Below, piece after piece: positions 28,073 through 37,403 of a stretch of 64,000 nt of DNA. Below the pieces are notes generated by a model, which saw nothing but the letters and a program-made list of their open reading frames with translations, had not been told where the DNA came from and did no database searches. The translations under genes were made by a program, and so were the position numbers. Every line of letters starts with the position of its first letter. The stretch's first letter is position 1. This DNA comes from Psychrobacter sp. UBA3480 (lineage in GTDB: Bacteria > Pseudomonadota > Gammaproteobacteria > Pseudomonadales > Moraxellaceae), in contig NZ_DFQV01000003.1 of the NCBI RefSeq assembly GCF_002377945.1, forward strand, positions 1-64,000, written 5' to 3'.

Positions 28073-28777
28073 TTATTTTTTGCGATAAATTTTCCACACA
28101 CCATTGTCTGCAAGCGGATTATTATAAGCATCGTTGCGGCGTTTACGTGGTGTCTGGCGACTATCTACAATCTTAAAATCAGGCAGGGCATGTACAATAA
28201 GACCAGTACGATAAAACCGTACCCGCTCAGGCTCTAGCATCTCGCCCTTACTATCGCGACAAAAAACATAAGCACGCAGATCGATAAATTCACGATGCGC
28301 CACCAGTCGCGTTTCATCATCGTTGTCTAACATTGCTGTCATACGCTCAATTTCATCATCCGTATATTGACCACATTTATCGGTCAGAGCACCTACTGAT
28401 CCAAAGCTTTTAGATTCTTTGGCGCGTGTCTTAGTCAAATGTAGACGCTGAACGTGATAAATAAATTGTGGTATCTCAAGGCTGGCTGGGAGCGGTAGAT
28501 AGTCAGGTGGCATATTGGCCGCTGGATAAAAATCCTTGGCACGCTCAAGCAGATTTTGCCAACGTTGCTGATAGGTTTGGACTTCCGCTAAATTGCCCTC
28601 GTAGATAGGCATATCGCGGATTTGTCGCAAAATATCAGGTGGAAACTGTTCATTACGAAAGTTTGCAATGTCTTCTTGCAGCGTTGATAACAAAACTTTG
28701 GCGTGTTTTTTGCCATCTTTTGATGCAGGATCATCGATATAGTCTGGGGCGACAAAGGGTGCTGAGCGTCTAGACAT
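28073..28777 (-). CDS. Uncharacterised soluble protein, 234 aa
   Basis: I do not recognise this family. The protein is hydrophilic with no signal peptide or membrane segment and a basic C-terminus (RQTPRKRRNDAY, ending WKIYRKK). Notable segments are FPPDILRQIRDMPIYEG, a helical DDEIERMTAMLDNDDETRL and the well-formed beta-rich RVRFYRTGLIVHALPDFKIVD near residue 190. The coding frame is long and clean with normal codon use, so it is a real gene. It starts about 90 bases downstream on the minus strand from AT-rich DNA and is followed by the KefC-like gene in the same direction after 91 bases. Confidence 0.7.
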   Translation of the reverse strand: MSRRSAPFVAPDYIDDPASKDGKKHAKVLLSTLQEDIANFRNEQFPPDILRQIRDMPIYEGNLAEVQTYQQRWQNLLERAKDFYPAANMPPDYLPLPASLEIPQFIYHVQRLHLTKTRAKESKSFGSVGALTDKCGQYTDDEIERMTAMLDNDDETRLVAHREFIDLRAYVFCRDSKGEMLEPERVRFYRTGLIVHALPDFKIVDSRQTPRKRRNDAYNNPLADNGVWKIYRKK

Positions 28778-29084
28778 AGTGTTGTATCATCAATAGATAG
28801 AGTGAAAATACCAAAAAGTATGATTATAAAAATTAACTGGGGTGCTAAACAAAACTTTATAATAGTTATTATAACCACATAAGCCGATTCGGACTTAATT
28901 TTTTTGAATGGAATAAAGCAAAAGTTTGTCGCAAATCACGACTGTCTTAATGTGATCTAGATTCTAGTTTTAATTCCATGTAACTTTTAGTATGAGCCAG
29001 TATCAGATGCCTATACTTGTATTTTCTAGGACGTGTTTCAAGTTACTGACTTCTTTATTCAGTCACTTATCTGATAATGTATCG
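28778..29084. other. Gap between the CDF exporter and the 234-aa gene
   Basis: No gene seen in 307 AT-rich bases. An 8-bp inverted repeat TTATAATA/TATTATAA (28857-28864 and 28867-28874) sits about 80 bases upstream of the 234-aa gene and could be a regulator site or part of its promoter. Confidence 0.5.
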
Positions 29085-30266
29085 TTAATGGTTATGACCA
29101 ATATGACTATTACCATCAGGTAGCTGTCCCGAAATATCACAGACCAATGCATCGCTATGTGCGATATTCTGCGGGTGAGACGAGCTTTCGACCTGAATAG
29201 TAGCATGATGAATACCAAGCTCTAGCAGTCTTTGTTCGAGACTGGCAATTAGAATATTTGATTCATAGATACTCATTTCACCATCGACCACTACGTGACA
29301 AGAGAGTGCATTGAGACCGCTAGTAATACTCCAAACATGTAGGTCATGTACTTTTTGTACTTGAGCATCTTCGAGTAATTTTTGCTCCACATCGACTAGC
29401 GATATATTGGCAGGCGTCCCTTCCATTAATATATGCACAGAATCACGTACGACGCGGTAGCCACTGATTAAAATAAGTACAGCAACGATTACTGATGCTA
29501 CTGCGTCTGCCCATACCCAACCAAATCCCATCATCAGTAGCGCAGCGATAATCGCAGCTACTGACCCTAATAAATCGCTCAATACATGTAAATAAGCACT
29601 TTGCATATTGAGGTTAACGGGTGCTTTATTATCAGATTTTTCCTCTGTTATTTTGGGATTGTCTGTTCCATGACTATGACCATGTGACTCTTCACCTTGA
29701 CTGCCTCGGTGCATCAGCCATGCCACCAAAATATTCACCAGCATACCGATAGTCGCAACGATAAGCATGCCTTGGGTGGCAATTTCTGGCGGTGAGTTAA
29801 AGCGTTTGATCGCTTCATAAAAAATCATCAAAGCAATTATGACAAGTGTCGCGCCATTTACCGTAGCGACTAATATCTCAAAACGCTTGTATCCGAAGGT
29901 TTTCTGGTGAGTGGCCGCTTTTTCGCCGATTTTAAATGCGACCAAAGTGGCGCCAAGCGCTATCGCATCGCTTAACATATGTCCTGCATCGGACAGTAAG
30001 GCTAAACTACCGGTAAGCCAGCCACCAATGGCTTCGATAAACATGTAACCAGTAATGATAATAAAGCTGAACAGCAAGGTACGCTGATAGCCCTTGGTAT
30101 CTCGTGCTGTAGTTGTCTGTTCTAGATGCTCATCATGATCGTGATGGCCTTGGTTTTCCTGAGTGTAGTTATTTTCTTCATCTTCGCGAACGTACTTAGG
30201 CACATCCGTATTATCATGCTGCTGGCTATGATTGTGCTCGTCAGAGTTTGGATTATTTGGATTCAT
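29085..30266 (-). CDS. Cation diffusion facilitator metal exporter
   Basis: CDF-family Zn2+/Co2+/Cd2+:H+ antiporter of the CzcD/ZitB type in the inner membrane. Six helices are expected; the metal-binding pairs appear in LLSDAGHMLSDA and YLHVLSDLLGS. A His-rich cytoplasmic loop (ESHGHSHGTDNP) lies between helices 4 and 5, and the C-terminal cytoplasmic domain has HDLHVWSITSGLNALSCHV. Both termini are rich in His (start EHNHSQQHDN, end HIGHNH). ATG 30266 gives 393 aa. The frame is open further up but those residues do not fit. The metal is not determined here. No metal regulator gene is adjacent. Confidence 0.92.
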   Translation of the reverse strand: MNPNNPNSDEHNHSQQHDNTDVPKYVREDEENNYTQENQGHHDHDEHLEQTTTARDTKGYQRTLLFSFIIITGYMFIEAIGGWLTGSLALLSDAGHMLSDAIALGATLVAFKIGEKAATHQKTFGYKRFEILVATVNGATLVIIALMIFYEAIKRFNSPPEIATQGMLIVATIGMLVNILVAWLMHRGSQGEESHGHSHGTDNPKITEEKSDNKAPVNLNMQSAYLHVLSDLLGSVAAIIAALLMMGFGWVWADAVASVIVAVLILISGYRVVRDSVHILMEGTPANISLVDVEQKLLEDAQVQKVHDLHVWSITSGLNALSCHVVVDGEMSIYESNILIASLEQRLLELGIHHATIQVESSSHPQNIAHSDALVCDISGQLPDGNSHIGHNH

Positions 30267-30483
30267 AATAATACTCAAATTCGCTGATAGTTGCGTTCGA
30301 TAGATGATGCTTACTGACAAGTGACGTTTGCTATGGGTAGAGTAGGCGTAAAGCCTTTGCCGCATATCATTTGATGGTTATAAATTTAACATAGCCAAGC
30401 ATGAGAAGCTGTAACGACGAAGTAAACATGATGAGGAGATGAGTAGAAAGATATGCGCCCATTTGTTGAGAGCTGCGTGAGAA

Positions 30484-32772
30484 CTACCAACCGACAGGAT
30501 CAATATCCAAAGTAAGCTTAAGGTATTTAGCGCTTGGTAGGGCAAGCACTGGTTGCCACCACTGTCCCAACACATGGTGCAATTGACGACGGTCTTTAGC
30601 CAATAGCAAAAGTTGTGCATGGTAGCGGCTGTTCTTTTTACTCATGGGTGCATCAATAGGACCGAGAACAGCGAGGTTATGAGCATTCGGCAAATGCGCA
30701 ATAGCATCCTTGAGTGCTCGAGTAGTAGCTGCTAATGTTTTACCTTCGCAGCGTATCAATGCAGCATGTCGATGAGGAGGTAAGCCCATCATTTGACGTT
30801 CTTGCAGTAGCTCGCGTGCAAATGACAAGTAGCCGTCTTTGACCAGTTTTAATAGTAACTCGTTATCAGGCTGCAACGTTTGAATCAATACGCGGCCAGC
30901 TTTGTCACCTCGACCAGCACGGCCAGCTACCTGAATCATGAGCTGTGCGGTATGCTCTGGTGAGCGAAAGTCTGCTGATAAAAATCCGCGATCAGCATTG
31001 GGTAAGCAAACCAATGTAACGTTGGGGAAGTGATGTCCTTTGGCGACCATCTGCGTACCGACCAAGATAGCAGGGTTGCCTTTATTAATTTGCTCGTAAA
31101 TATTTTCCCAGCTGTCTTTACGTCTTGTGGTATCACGGTCTATTTGAATAATCGGATAGAGCTCTTTGCTGGTTTGAGGATTAGCAAAGATTGCGTGTAG
31201 ATTTTCGCTGAGCCTTGTCGTTCCCATGCCTTTGGCGTCTAGATTTTGACTGCCACAATCAGGGCATACGGTAGGGATATAGGCTTGCCAATCGCAATGA
31301 TGGCATTTCAAATAAGAGTTGCTTGAATAACTGTTTCGCTGGGATTGGCCGTTATAGTGAACGGTCAGGTGCGCGTCACAGCGCGGACAATCTGCTTGCC
31401 AGCCACAAGCCTCGCACAATAGAACAGGCGCATAGCCACGACGATTCAAAAATATTAGTACTTGATCACCAGCTTCTAGCGTTTGCCGTATCGCCCCGAT
31501 CATGGCATCCGTCAGCCCTGTATCATAGCGCGCACCGTCATCTTGGGCTTGTTGATGGGTGCTTTGCAAGCGAGCATCGATCAGTTGCATGGTTGCAGGC
31601 TTGGCATTACCTGGACGAGTAAGCAGTTGGTATTCTGCTAGTTTGCCATCATCGACCAGTTTTAAATGCTCAAGAGAAGGTGTGGCAGTACCGAGTATCA
31701 CTGGAATTTTATACTGCAAACCTCGATAGAGAGCGACATCAGCGGCATGATAACGTAACGTGTCTTGTTGCTTGTACGAGCCATCATGCGCTTCATCAAC
31801 GACAATCAGGCCTAAGTCTGCGAAAGGATATAGCACAGCTGAACGTGTACCGATCACGATTTGTGCATGACCCGTGCGGCAGTCTTGCCAACCTTGTAAG
31901 CGATAAGTGTTGGTCATGCCAGAGTGCAATAGCACAATATGGGCGGCAAACCGACTGGCAAATCTTGCCCGCGTTTGCGGTGTGAGACCAATCTCTGGCA
32001 CTAAAATAAGGACTTGTTTGCCAGCCTCTAGTACGGCTTGCATCGCTTGCAGATAGACTTCGGTTTTACCACTACCAGTAATACCGTTGAGCAGAAAACC
32101 AGTATAAGTATCGGATTCGTGTGCAGCAATAATAGCGTCGACAGCAAGTTTCTGCTCATCATTGAGATCAAGTGGCATTTTTGCCAGTTTGACTGGAGTA
32201 GGTGCTTGTTTTGGCTGAATATAGCGCTCGACTAGCCCTTTATCTTCTAGCGTCTTTAAAAATGCTCGTTGCATCCCTTCTAGTAGCAATACATCTTCGC
32301 TTGCGCCGTGCTGACCATGTAGCTTTAGCATGTCGAACTGCTGCTTTTGTTTCTTGGCATTGGCTCGAAAATCATCATCAGTGATATGAGGCAAAATTCG
32401 CCAATGGGTAATCAGTAAATCTAATGGTTTGCCTTGACGAACAAGGCTTGGCAGGATAACTGCTAACACGTCGCCAAGTGGATAATGGTAATAGCGGGCT
32501 AACCAGTAGGCAAGCTTGAGCATGTCCGCGTCCAAAATAGGCTCAGCATCTAGACATTTATTAATAGGTTTGATTTTATTAACAGGTACGCTGCTATCGT
32601 CTTGTGAAATATGAGCAATCACAATGCCAATCAGAGTCTGACGACCAAACGAAACTTCAACACGGCTGCCAATTTGCGGTATCGCACTGTCTGGCAAAGC
32701 AAGCATATCAGCTGGTAGGCTATAGTCAAACACCCGATAAAGGGGAACGGGCAGAGCAACTTGTACCAACAT
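30484..32772 (-). CDS. priA: Primosomal protein N', replication restart helicase
   Basis: 3'-to-5' DNA helicase that reloads the replisome at stalled forks. Parts in order: N-terminal 3'-DNA-binding domain starting LVQVALPVPLYRVFDYSLP; helicase core with Walker A NGITGSGKTEVYLQA and DEAH box VVDEAHD; zinc-binding insertion with CEACGW, CPRCD, CHHCDW and CPDCGS; then the second RecA-like lobe with QVAGRAGRGD. A Ser/Asn/Gln stretch of about 12 residues enlarges the zinc region. Length is 762 aa against 732 in E. coli. It lies downstream of ridA on the same strand, separated by two hairpins. Confidence 0.97.
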   Translation of the reverse strand: MLVQVALPVPLYRVFDYSLPADMLALPDSAIPQIGSRVEVSFGRQTLIGIVIAHISQDDSSVPVNKIKPINKCLDAEPILDADMLKLAYWLARYYHYPLGDVLAVILPSLVRQGKPLDLLITHWRILPHITDDDFRANAKKQKQQFDMLKLHGQHGASEDVLLLEGMQRAFLKTLEDKGLVERYIQPKQAPTPVKLAKMPLDLNDEQKLAVDAIIAAHESDTYTGFLLNGITGSGKTEVYLQAMQAVLEAGKQVLILVPEIGLTPQTRARFASRFAAHIVLLHSGMTNTYRLQGWQDCRTGHAQIVIGTRSAVLYPFADLGLIVVDEAHDGSYKQQDTLRYHAADVALYRGLQYKIPVILGTATPSLEHLKLVDDGKLAEYQLLTRPGNAKPATMQLIDARLQSTHQQAQDDGARYDTGLTDAMIGAIRQTLEAGDQVLIFLNRRGYAPVLLCEACGWQADCPRCDAHLTVHYNGQSQRNSYSSNSYLKCHHCDWQAYIPTVCPDCGSQNLDAKGMGTTRLSENLHAIFANPQTSKELYPIIQIDRDTTRRKDSWENIYEQINKGNPAILVGTQMVAKGHHFPNVTLVCLPNADRGFLSADFRSPEHTAQLMIQVAGRAGRGDKAGRVLIQTLQPDNELLLKLVKDGYLSFARELLQERQMMGLPPHRHAALIRCEGKTLAATTRALKDAIAHLPNAHNLAVLGPIDAPMSKKNSRYHAQLLLLAKDRRQLHHVLGQWWQPVLALPSAKYLKLTLDIDPVGW

Positions 32773-32828
32773 AAACGGCTTCGCAGTCTTATTAGGTGAA
32801 TATGAGATCAGAATAATAGAACGGAGAC

Positions 32829-32859
32829 CAATAAGCTTAGCATGATGCTAAGCTTATTG
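32829..32859. repeat. Near-perfect 31-bp palindrome upstream of priA
   Basis: Arms of 15 bases (32829-32843 and 32845-32859), each built on AATAAGCTTAGCAT, meet at a single central G. No T-run follows on either strand. It lies 57 bases upstream of the priA start. Confidence 0.8.
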
Positions 32860-32901
32860 TGATATGACTTATAGGCTGTTGCTAAAATGAGCACTTAATA
32901 A

Positions 32902-32938
32902 TGATGCTTAACAATTAGTACCTAATATTAAGCATCAA
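32902..32938 (-). terminator. Hairpin after ridA, possible weak terminator
   Basis: Arms TGATGCTTA (32902-32910) and TAAGCATCA (32930-32938), with ATTAG/CTAAT pairing inside. It is 9 bases after the ridA stop. No long T-run follows, so termination may be weak. Confidence 0.5.
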
Positions 32939-32946
32939 ATATCATC

Positions 32947-33327
32947 TTACTCGATATAAAGAATAGACTCGATTTCTACCACGCCACCTTTAGGTAGAGC
33001 AGCTACTTGAACGGCAGCGCGGGCAGGGTATGGCTCGCTTAGATTGGCGACAAACACTTCGTTCAAGACAGCAAAATTACTCAAGTCAGTCAAAGATACA
33101 TTGAATTTGACCACGTCATTTAGACTGCCACCAGCGGCTTCACAGATAGCTTTGATGTTTTCAAATACTTGCTCAGCCTGTGCTTTAAAACCTTCTCTTA
33201 GCTCCATCGTGTCAGGATCAAAACCAAGCTGACCTGAGATATAAACAGTATTGCCGACTTTTACAGCTTGTGAATAAGTGCCAACTGCTGCAGGTGCTTT
33301 ATCAGTTTGGATGGTTTGACGAGTCAT
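32947..33327 (-). CDS. ridA: RidA/YjgF family enamine/imine deaminase
   Basis: Cytosolic deaminase that removes reactive 2-aminoacrylate formed by PLP enzymes. The 126-aa protein has AVGTYSQAVKVGNTVYISGQ at the N-terminus, the helix with EQVFENIKAICEAAGG, and the C-terminal signature PYPARAAVQVAALPKGGVVEI; the arginine in ARAAV is the catalytic site of active RidA. It is 113 bases downstream of spoT on the same strand, a link also seen in other proteobacteria, and may share its transcript. Confidence 0.96.
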   Translation of the reverse strand: MTRQTIQTDKAPAAVGTYSQAVKVGNTVYISGQLGFDPDTMELREGFKAQAEQVFENIKAICEAAGGSLNDVVKFNVSLTDLSNFAVLNEVFVANLSEPYPARAAVQVAALPKGGVVEIESILYIE

Positions 33328-33440
33328 GGGGTATCCCTTTTATATTTTATGTGAGTGATTCATTGCTACTAGAATAGCAGTTCTATTTTAGCTATTTGCA
33401 TCATGACTATACCAGTGATACAAATCAGCAAATGCGCTTA

Positions 33441-35639
33441 TTATAATTGATATAACCTTATAATGTTAGGGAAACCTAGCAACGAGCGTAGTTCACGAAT
33501 ACCCTGTGCTAAGTGGTTGCGACTACGTACCACGATATGAATGATGGTATCAGTATTGCGAACATCAACGGTTTCAACACCCATATTGAGCTGGCGCAAG
33601 TGATAGATAACTTCACTGATTTGCTCATCACTAAGCGCAATAGAGAGCTTCAAATAAGCAGGAAAACGAATCTTGCCGCTGTTTTTTAAGTCATGCTCGC
33701 CGATGTCACCTTGTTTGACCGCATTGTCATTGCGCCAACGTAATTGGATCACCTGATAAGGATTGTCTTTACGGATATCGTCAAGTGAGAAACACTTATG
33801 ACGATGAACGACCAAACCATGACGTGATAAATGCCCTACGATAGGGTCGCCATATATCGGATGACAACAGTTGGCAAAATCAAGCTCGACGCCAGCAGCA
33901 TTTGCAATCAGCTGTTGCGGTTGGGTCATATCATCGCTATGTACTTTTGCCTGTAGATCGCTCAGTTCATCGCTAAACAAACGTGTCACGACTAGCTGAG
34001 GAAGTAGCGTACCTGAGCTTATTTGTTCAAATAACGCATCTTTTTCTGTCAGACCGCGCCATTCAGTCAGATCTTTCCAATCAGCATCTGTCAAGTCATC
34101 AAAACTTTTCTGATGCGTTCGGAGCGCACGATCCAATGCCTGTCTACCATGGTGTTGTTTGTCAGCGACAGATAAATCTTTGAACCAACGTAAAATTTCT
34201 TCACGGGCTTTGTTAGTCACTACAAATCCTAACCACTCCGCTTTTGGTTCTGAGTGACTGTTCACTTCTATCTCAACGGACTGTCCATTTTTTACCACGG
34301 TGCCGAGCTTTGCAGCTTTGCCATCGATATTTGCACCAACGGCAACGTTACCAATCATAGGCCCGACCGCGTAGGCAAAATCTAGAGCGGTTGCCCCTTG
34401 AGGTAGCTCGTAAGCACGCCCTTGAGGACTGTAGCAAATGATTTTACTAGAATGCAGGTAATCCATCAGCTCATTAATGGTTGAGACTGCCGCTGAGAAA
34501 TCAGGACTGTTTTCATTCAGATTATCTTCATCGACCAAATCTTTCATATTGCGCAATGACGCTTGGATAACCGATTGACTCACATCAGATGCATGCTCTG
34601 CCCCGATGACCCCAAGTCTTGCAGCGCTCTGCATTTGCTTGGTCAATATAGTGACCTTTACCACGTCATTGTCACGCTCATAGATGAGGGTGAGGGACTG
34701 GTTACCACCTGGCAGCGGACGACGAATATTATCCGCAATATGGGTATCATCAATCTGATATTTTTTGATTAAGTAATAGGCCAGTTTGTCGCATGCTTCG
34801 ATATTATCAAGGACGATTTCAAATGCATAGTGACGCAGTAGCGCGTTAATCTCACCGCGATTGCGGAAAAACTGACGATATATGACCACGCGATTGTCTA
34901 AGACTTTGACCAGACCATTGAGATCCAAGTTGTTTAGTACGATACTCAAATAACGATGAATCGACTCTCTTTGAAAATTTCGTCCAAGCCCATGCTGTAG
35001 CAGTTTATCAGACAGCTTGTTGTACATATCAGAGTCTAAATTGCGATAACACAATACTTCGATATAGTCAGCAATATCATTCAGACCCATTAATCGGGCA
35101 AATGGCACATAAAAATCTAAGGTTTCTTGAGCTGTGGTACGCTGTTTTTCAGGACGTACCGCGTCAAGCGTAGACATATTATGTAGACGGTCAGCAAGCT
35201 TGATAATGAGTACACGCGGGTCGGCGAGGGTGGCGGTCAGAATTTTATGAAAGGTGGCCGCTTTATTCTGCTGCTTGTTATGTGAAGAGGATTTTAGCTT
35301 AGTCACACCATCGACCAGTCTTGATACAATTTCACCATAACGCTGCTTGATTTGTTCATCGCTGACTTCGGTGTCTTCGACCGTATCATGCAAAATTGCT
35401 GCAATAATAGTATCTCGATCTAAGCGAAAGCCCGCTAGTATCTCAGCGACAGCGATTGGATGCGTGATATAAGGTTCCCCTGATTTGCGCTTGTCTTTAA
35501 TGTGCGCAATATCTCCGAACTCACAAGCATCAACAATATCACGGCGCTCAGCAGCAGTGAGATAACCTACCGAACGTAGTAAATTATATTGAGCATCATC
35601 GACGAGGTGATGACTGAGTTTGGGTAGGGTTTGACTCAT
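33441..35639 (-). CDS. spoT: (p)ppGpp hydrolase SpoT with degenerate synthetase domain
   Basis: Long RelA/SpoT homologue. The hydrolase domain is intact: THP at 59-61, HD at 84-85 in ILHDTVEDTE and KLADRLHNM with Asp150. The synthetase region (about 245-350) has lost its key residues: where active enzymes have the PKxNGYQSLHT element this one has RRPLPGGNQSLTL, and the EVQIRT strand reads VKVTILTK. TGS (about 400-463), zinc-finger/helical and C-terminal ACT domains follow. Total 732 aa. Acinetobacter SpoT is known to be hydrolase-only, so this copy should only degrade ppGpp and a RelA elsewhere must make it. rpoZ and gmk lie upstream as in E. coli. Confidence 0.95.
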   Translation of the reverse strand: MSQTLPKLSHHLVDDAQYNLLRSVGYLTAAERRDIVDACEFGDIAHIKDKRKSGEPYITHPIAVAEILAGFRLDRDTIIAAILHDTVEDTEVSDEQIKQRYGEIVSRLVDGVTKLKSSSHNKQQNKAATFHKILTATLADPRVLIIKLADRLHNMSTLDAVRPEKQRTTAQETLDFYVPFARLMGLNDIADYIEVLCYRNLDSDMYNKLSDKLLQHGLGRNFQRESIHRYLSIVLNNLDLNGLVKVLDNRVVIYRQFFRNRGEINALLRHYAFEIVLDNIEACDKLAYYLIKKYQIDDTHIADNIRRPLPGGNQSLTLIYERDNDVVKVTILTKQMQSAARLGVIGAEHASDVSQSVIQASLRNMKDLVDEDNLNENSPDFSAAVSTINELMDYLHSSKIICYSPQGRAYELPQGATALDFAYAVGPMIGNVAVGANIDGKAAKLGTVVKNGQSVEIEVNSHSEPKAEWLGFVVTNKAREEILRWFKDLSVADKQHHGRQALDRALRTHQKSFDDLTDADWKDLTEWRGLTEKDALFEQISSGTLLPQLVVTRLFSDELSDLQAKVHSDDMTQPQQLIANAAGVELDFANCCHPIYGDPIVGHLSRHGLVVHRHKCFSLDDIRKDNPYQVIQLRWRNDNAVKQGDIGEHDLKNSGKIRFPAYLKLSIALSDEQISEVIYHLRQLNMGVETVDVRNTDTIIHIVVRSRNHLAQGIRELRSLLGFPNIIRLYQL

Positions 35640-35820
35640 AAAATGATGATCCTATTTTCCATGACCTACTTGTTGGGCCACTTACCGAAGCAAATGGAGG
35701 CTAAATAATGACCTACCATACAAAACTTAAGGATGAGTACGCCATTCTCTAATTAATCGCAAATCGCTTTCAATGTCAACTGATAAGCGTGTGGGCGATG
35801 AAAAAATTTCACTCAGTGGT

Positions 35821-35851
35821 CTATTTTGGGGATAAATGGTGACCAAAATAG
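35821..35851. repeat. Inverted repeat in the spoT upstream gap
   Basis: Arms CTATTTTGG (35821-35829) and CCAAAATAG (35843-35851) with a 13-base loop, about 180 bases upstream of the spoT start. The gap 35640-35978 holds no gene; with the rpoZ terminator beside it, this is a candidate for a separate spoT promoter region. Confidence 0.55.
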
Positions 35852-35871
35852 CCAATACACTATTATTACAA

Positions 35872-35899
35872 CCAAAAAACCACAGCCTATGCTGTGGTC
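35872..35899 (-). terminator. Intrinsic terminator between rpoZ and spoT
   Basis: Arms ACCACAGC (35879-35886) and GCTGTGGT (35891-35898) with a 4-base loop; on the minus strand it is followed by TTTTTTGG. It should end the gmk-rpoZ message before spoT. Confidence 0.85.
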
Positions 35900-35978
35900 T
35901 CTATAGTTGATCAAGATGTGTATTTATTTTATAAAAACCCTATTGGCTCTATAAAATACATCTTATCAAAACAGCCTA

Positions 35979-36239
35979 CTAGAAGCTGTGGTCGCCTGAC
36001 AATGCTAAATCTAATGAGCTAGTAGCAAAATTATGCTCTGGCTGATTTAGGATGTCGCGTGTGATTTTGCCAGCGGCAATTTCACGTAGTGCCAATACTG
36101 TAGGCTTGTCGTTATCAACGTCAACCAACGGCTCGGCAATACCTTTGGCCAATTGACGGGCGCGTTTGCTTGCGACCAAAATTAGCTCAAAGCGATTATC
36201 AACATTATCCAAACAATCTTCAATCGTCACTCGTGCCAT
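35979..36239 (-). CDS. rpoZ: RNA polymerase omega subunit
   Basis: Small subunit that helps fold beta' and forms part of a ppGpp site on RNA polymerase. The 86-aa protein begins [20 protein letters not shown] and has [12 protein letters not shown] and [16 protein letters not shown], all typical of omega. It lies 165 bases downstream of gmk and upstream of spoT. Confidence 0.97.
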   Translation of the reverse strand: MARVTIEDCLDNVDNRFELILVASKRARQLAKGIAEPLVDVDNDKPTVLALREIAAGKITRDILNQPEHNFATSSLDLALSGDHSF

Positions 36240-36403
36240 AAATAGCTACCTCGGTTGTTTTTATTAGTAACGGACCTTGCCCGCCACTCAATAAAAATAA
36301 TATCAAAAATATAAAGGGGGATAGCTAAATATTATAGCATTTTTTGCCAAGCCGCGTAGTTGCTTTTTATATCTACTTACGAGATTAGCTGCTTGTGCGT
36401 AGT

Positions 36404-37030
36404 TTACTCTTCTACCTGAGTGTTTAGCAAGTTGCTAATCGTGCGATGATAGCGCTGCTGCTGACGACCAAGTGTCTGCCTGTCGGCCACGATGATGGCT
36501 TTTAGCTCAGCTAAGGCTACATCAAAATTATCATTGATCACTACATAGTCAGCATTCACGTATTGTGCCATTTCGGTGACCGCGCCAGCTAGACGGCGCT
36601 CTATAACTTCTACAGAATCCTGCGCGCGGGTTGAGAGACGTTGACGTAATGTCGCAATGCTAGGTGGTAGAATAAAAACCATAATGGCATCGGGAAAAAT
36701 ATTTCTGATTTGCGTCGCGCCTTGCCAGTCAATCTCCAAAATAACGTCGATACCCGCCGCTAGTTGGGTACGGACACTTTCCTCTGACGTGCCATAATAG
36801 TTACCAAATACTTCAGCATGCTCTAGAAATAGACCCGCATTGATACCATTGGTAAAACTATCGGTATCTGTGAAATGATAGTGCTGACCATCAATCTCGC
36901 CTGGACGCGGTGCGCGAGTGGTATGAGAGACGCTGACAGTCAAGTCATTGGTGGTAGCAAGCAACTGCTTGACCAGTGAGGTCTTGCCAGTACCTGAAGC
37001 GGCAGTAACGATGAATAATGAACCTGTCAT
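36404..37030 (-). CDS. gmk: Guanylate kinase
   Basis: Converts GMP to GDP with ATP. The P-loop reads [15 protein letters not shown] (the family more often has SGAGKSSL), followed by the GMP-binding [18 protein letters not shown] and [13 protein letters not shown]. Length is 208 aa. Its ATG follows a GGAT site. An intrinsic terminator lies about 115 bases upstream of its start, which suggests control in the leader or a separate short RNA. Confidence 0.97.
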   Translation of the reverse strand: MTGSLFIVTAASGTGKTSLVKQLLATTNDLTVSVSHTTRAPRPGEIDGQHYHFTDTDSFTNGINAGLFLEHAEVFGNYYGTSEESVRTQLAAGIDVILEIDWQGATQIRNIFPDAIMVFILPPSIATLRQRLSTRAQDSVEVIERRLAGAVTEMAQYVNADYVVINDNFDVALAELKAIIVADRQTLGRQQQRYHRTISNLLNTQVEE

Positions 37031-37141
37031 ACAATTTATCCTAATAGAAGGTGTCTTGGTAACTTGTAAAATGTATCGTAATAAATGCGTGTTGATAAAA
37101 GGTTAAGCAGTGCCTCAGTCAAAAACAAAGACTGGAAAAAA

Positions 37142-37165
37142 TAAAAAACGCCATCATGTATGGCG
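37142..37165 (-). terminator. Terminator-shaped hairpin upstream of gmk
   Basis: Arms CGCCAT (37149-37154) and ATGGCG (37160-37165); on the minus strand the hairpin is followed by a long T-rich tract. A second small stem CAGTC/GACTG lies just beyond, nearer gmk. Both are in the 373-base divergent gap between gmk and ispH, which has no gene and must contain both promoters. A further hairpin TTTTGAAT/ATTCAAAA lies about 40 bases before ispH. Confidence 0.6.
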
Positions 37166-37403
37166 ATAGAAATTATAATAGATGCATTATTATAAACTGC
37201 TTTTATACAAGTTAAAGCTGGTTTTGCAATATGTCGTAAGCATGCTGAGATTCGCCCACAAAATATTGCTATGAGTAGACAGCTATTTTAGAGAGCGACA
37301 AAAGCAAATTATGCTAAAGTAGAGCATTGATTTCGCCCCAACTTTTGAATAAAAAATTCAAAAATACGTTTTAACTATAAATTATCCAATGATAGGCCTT
37401 TTT

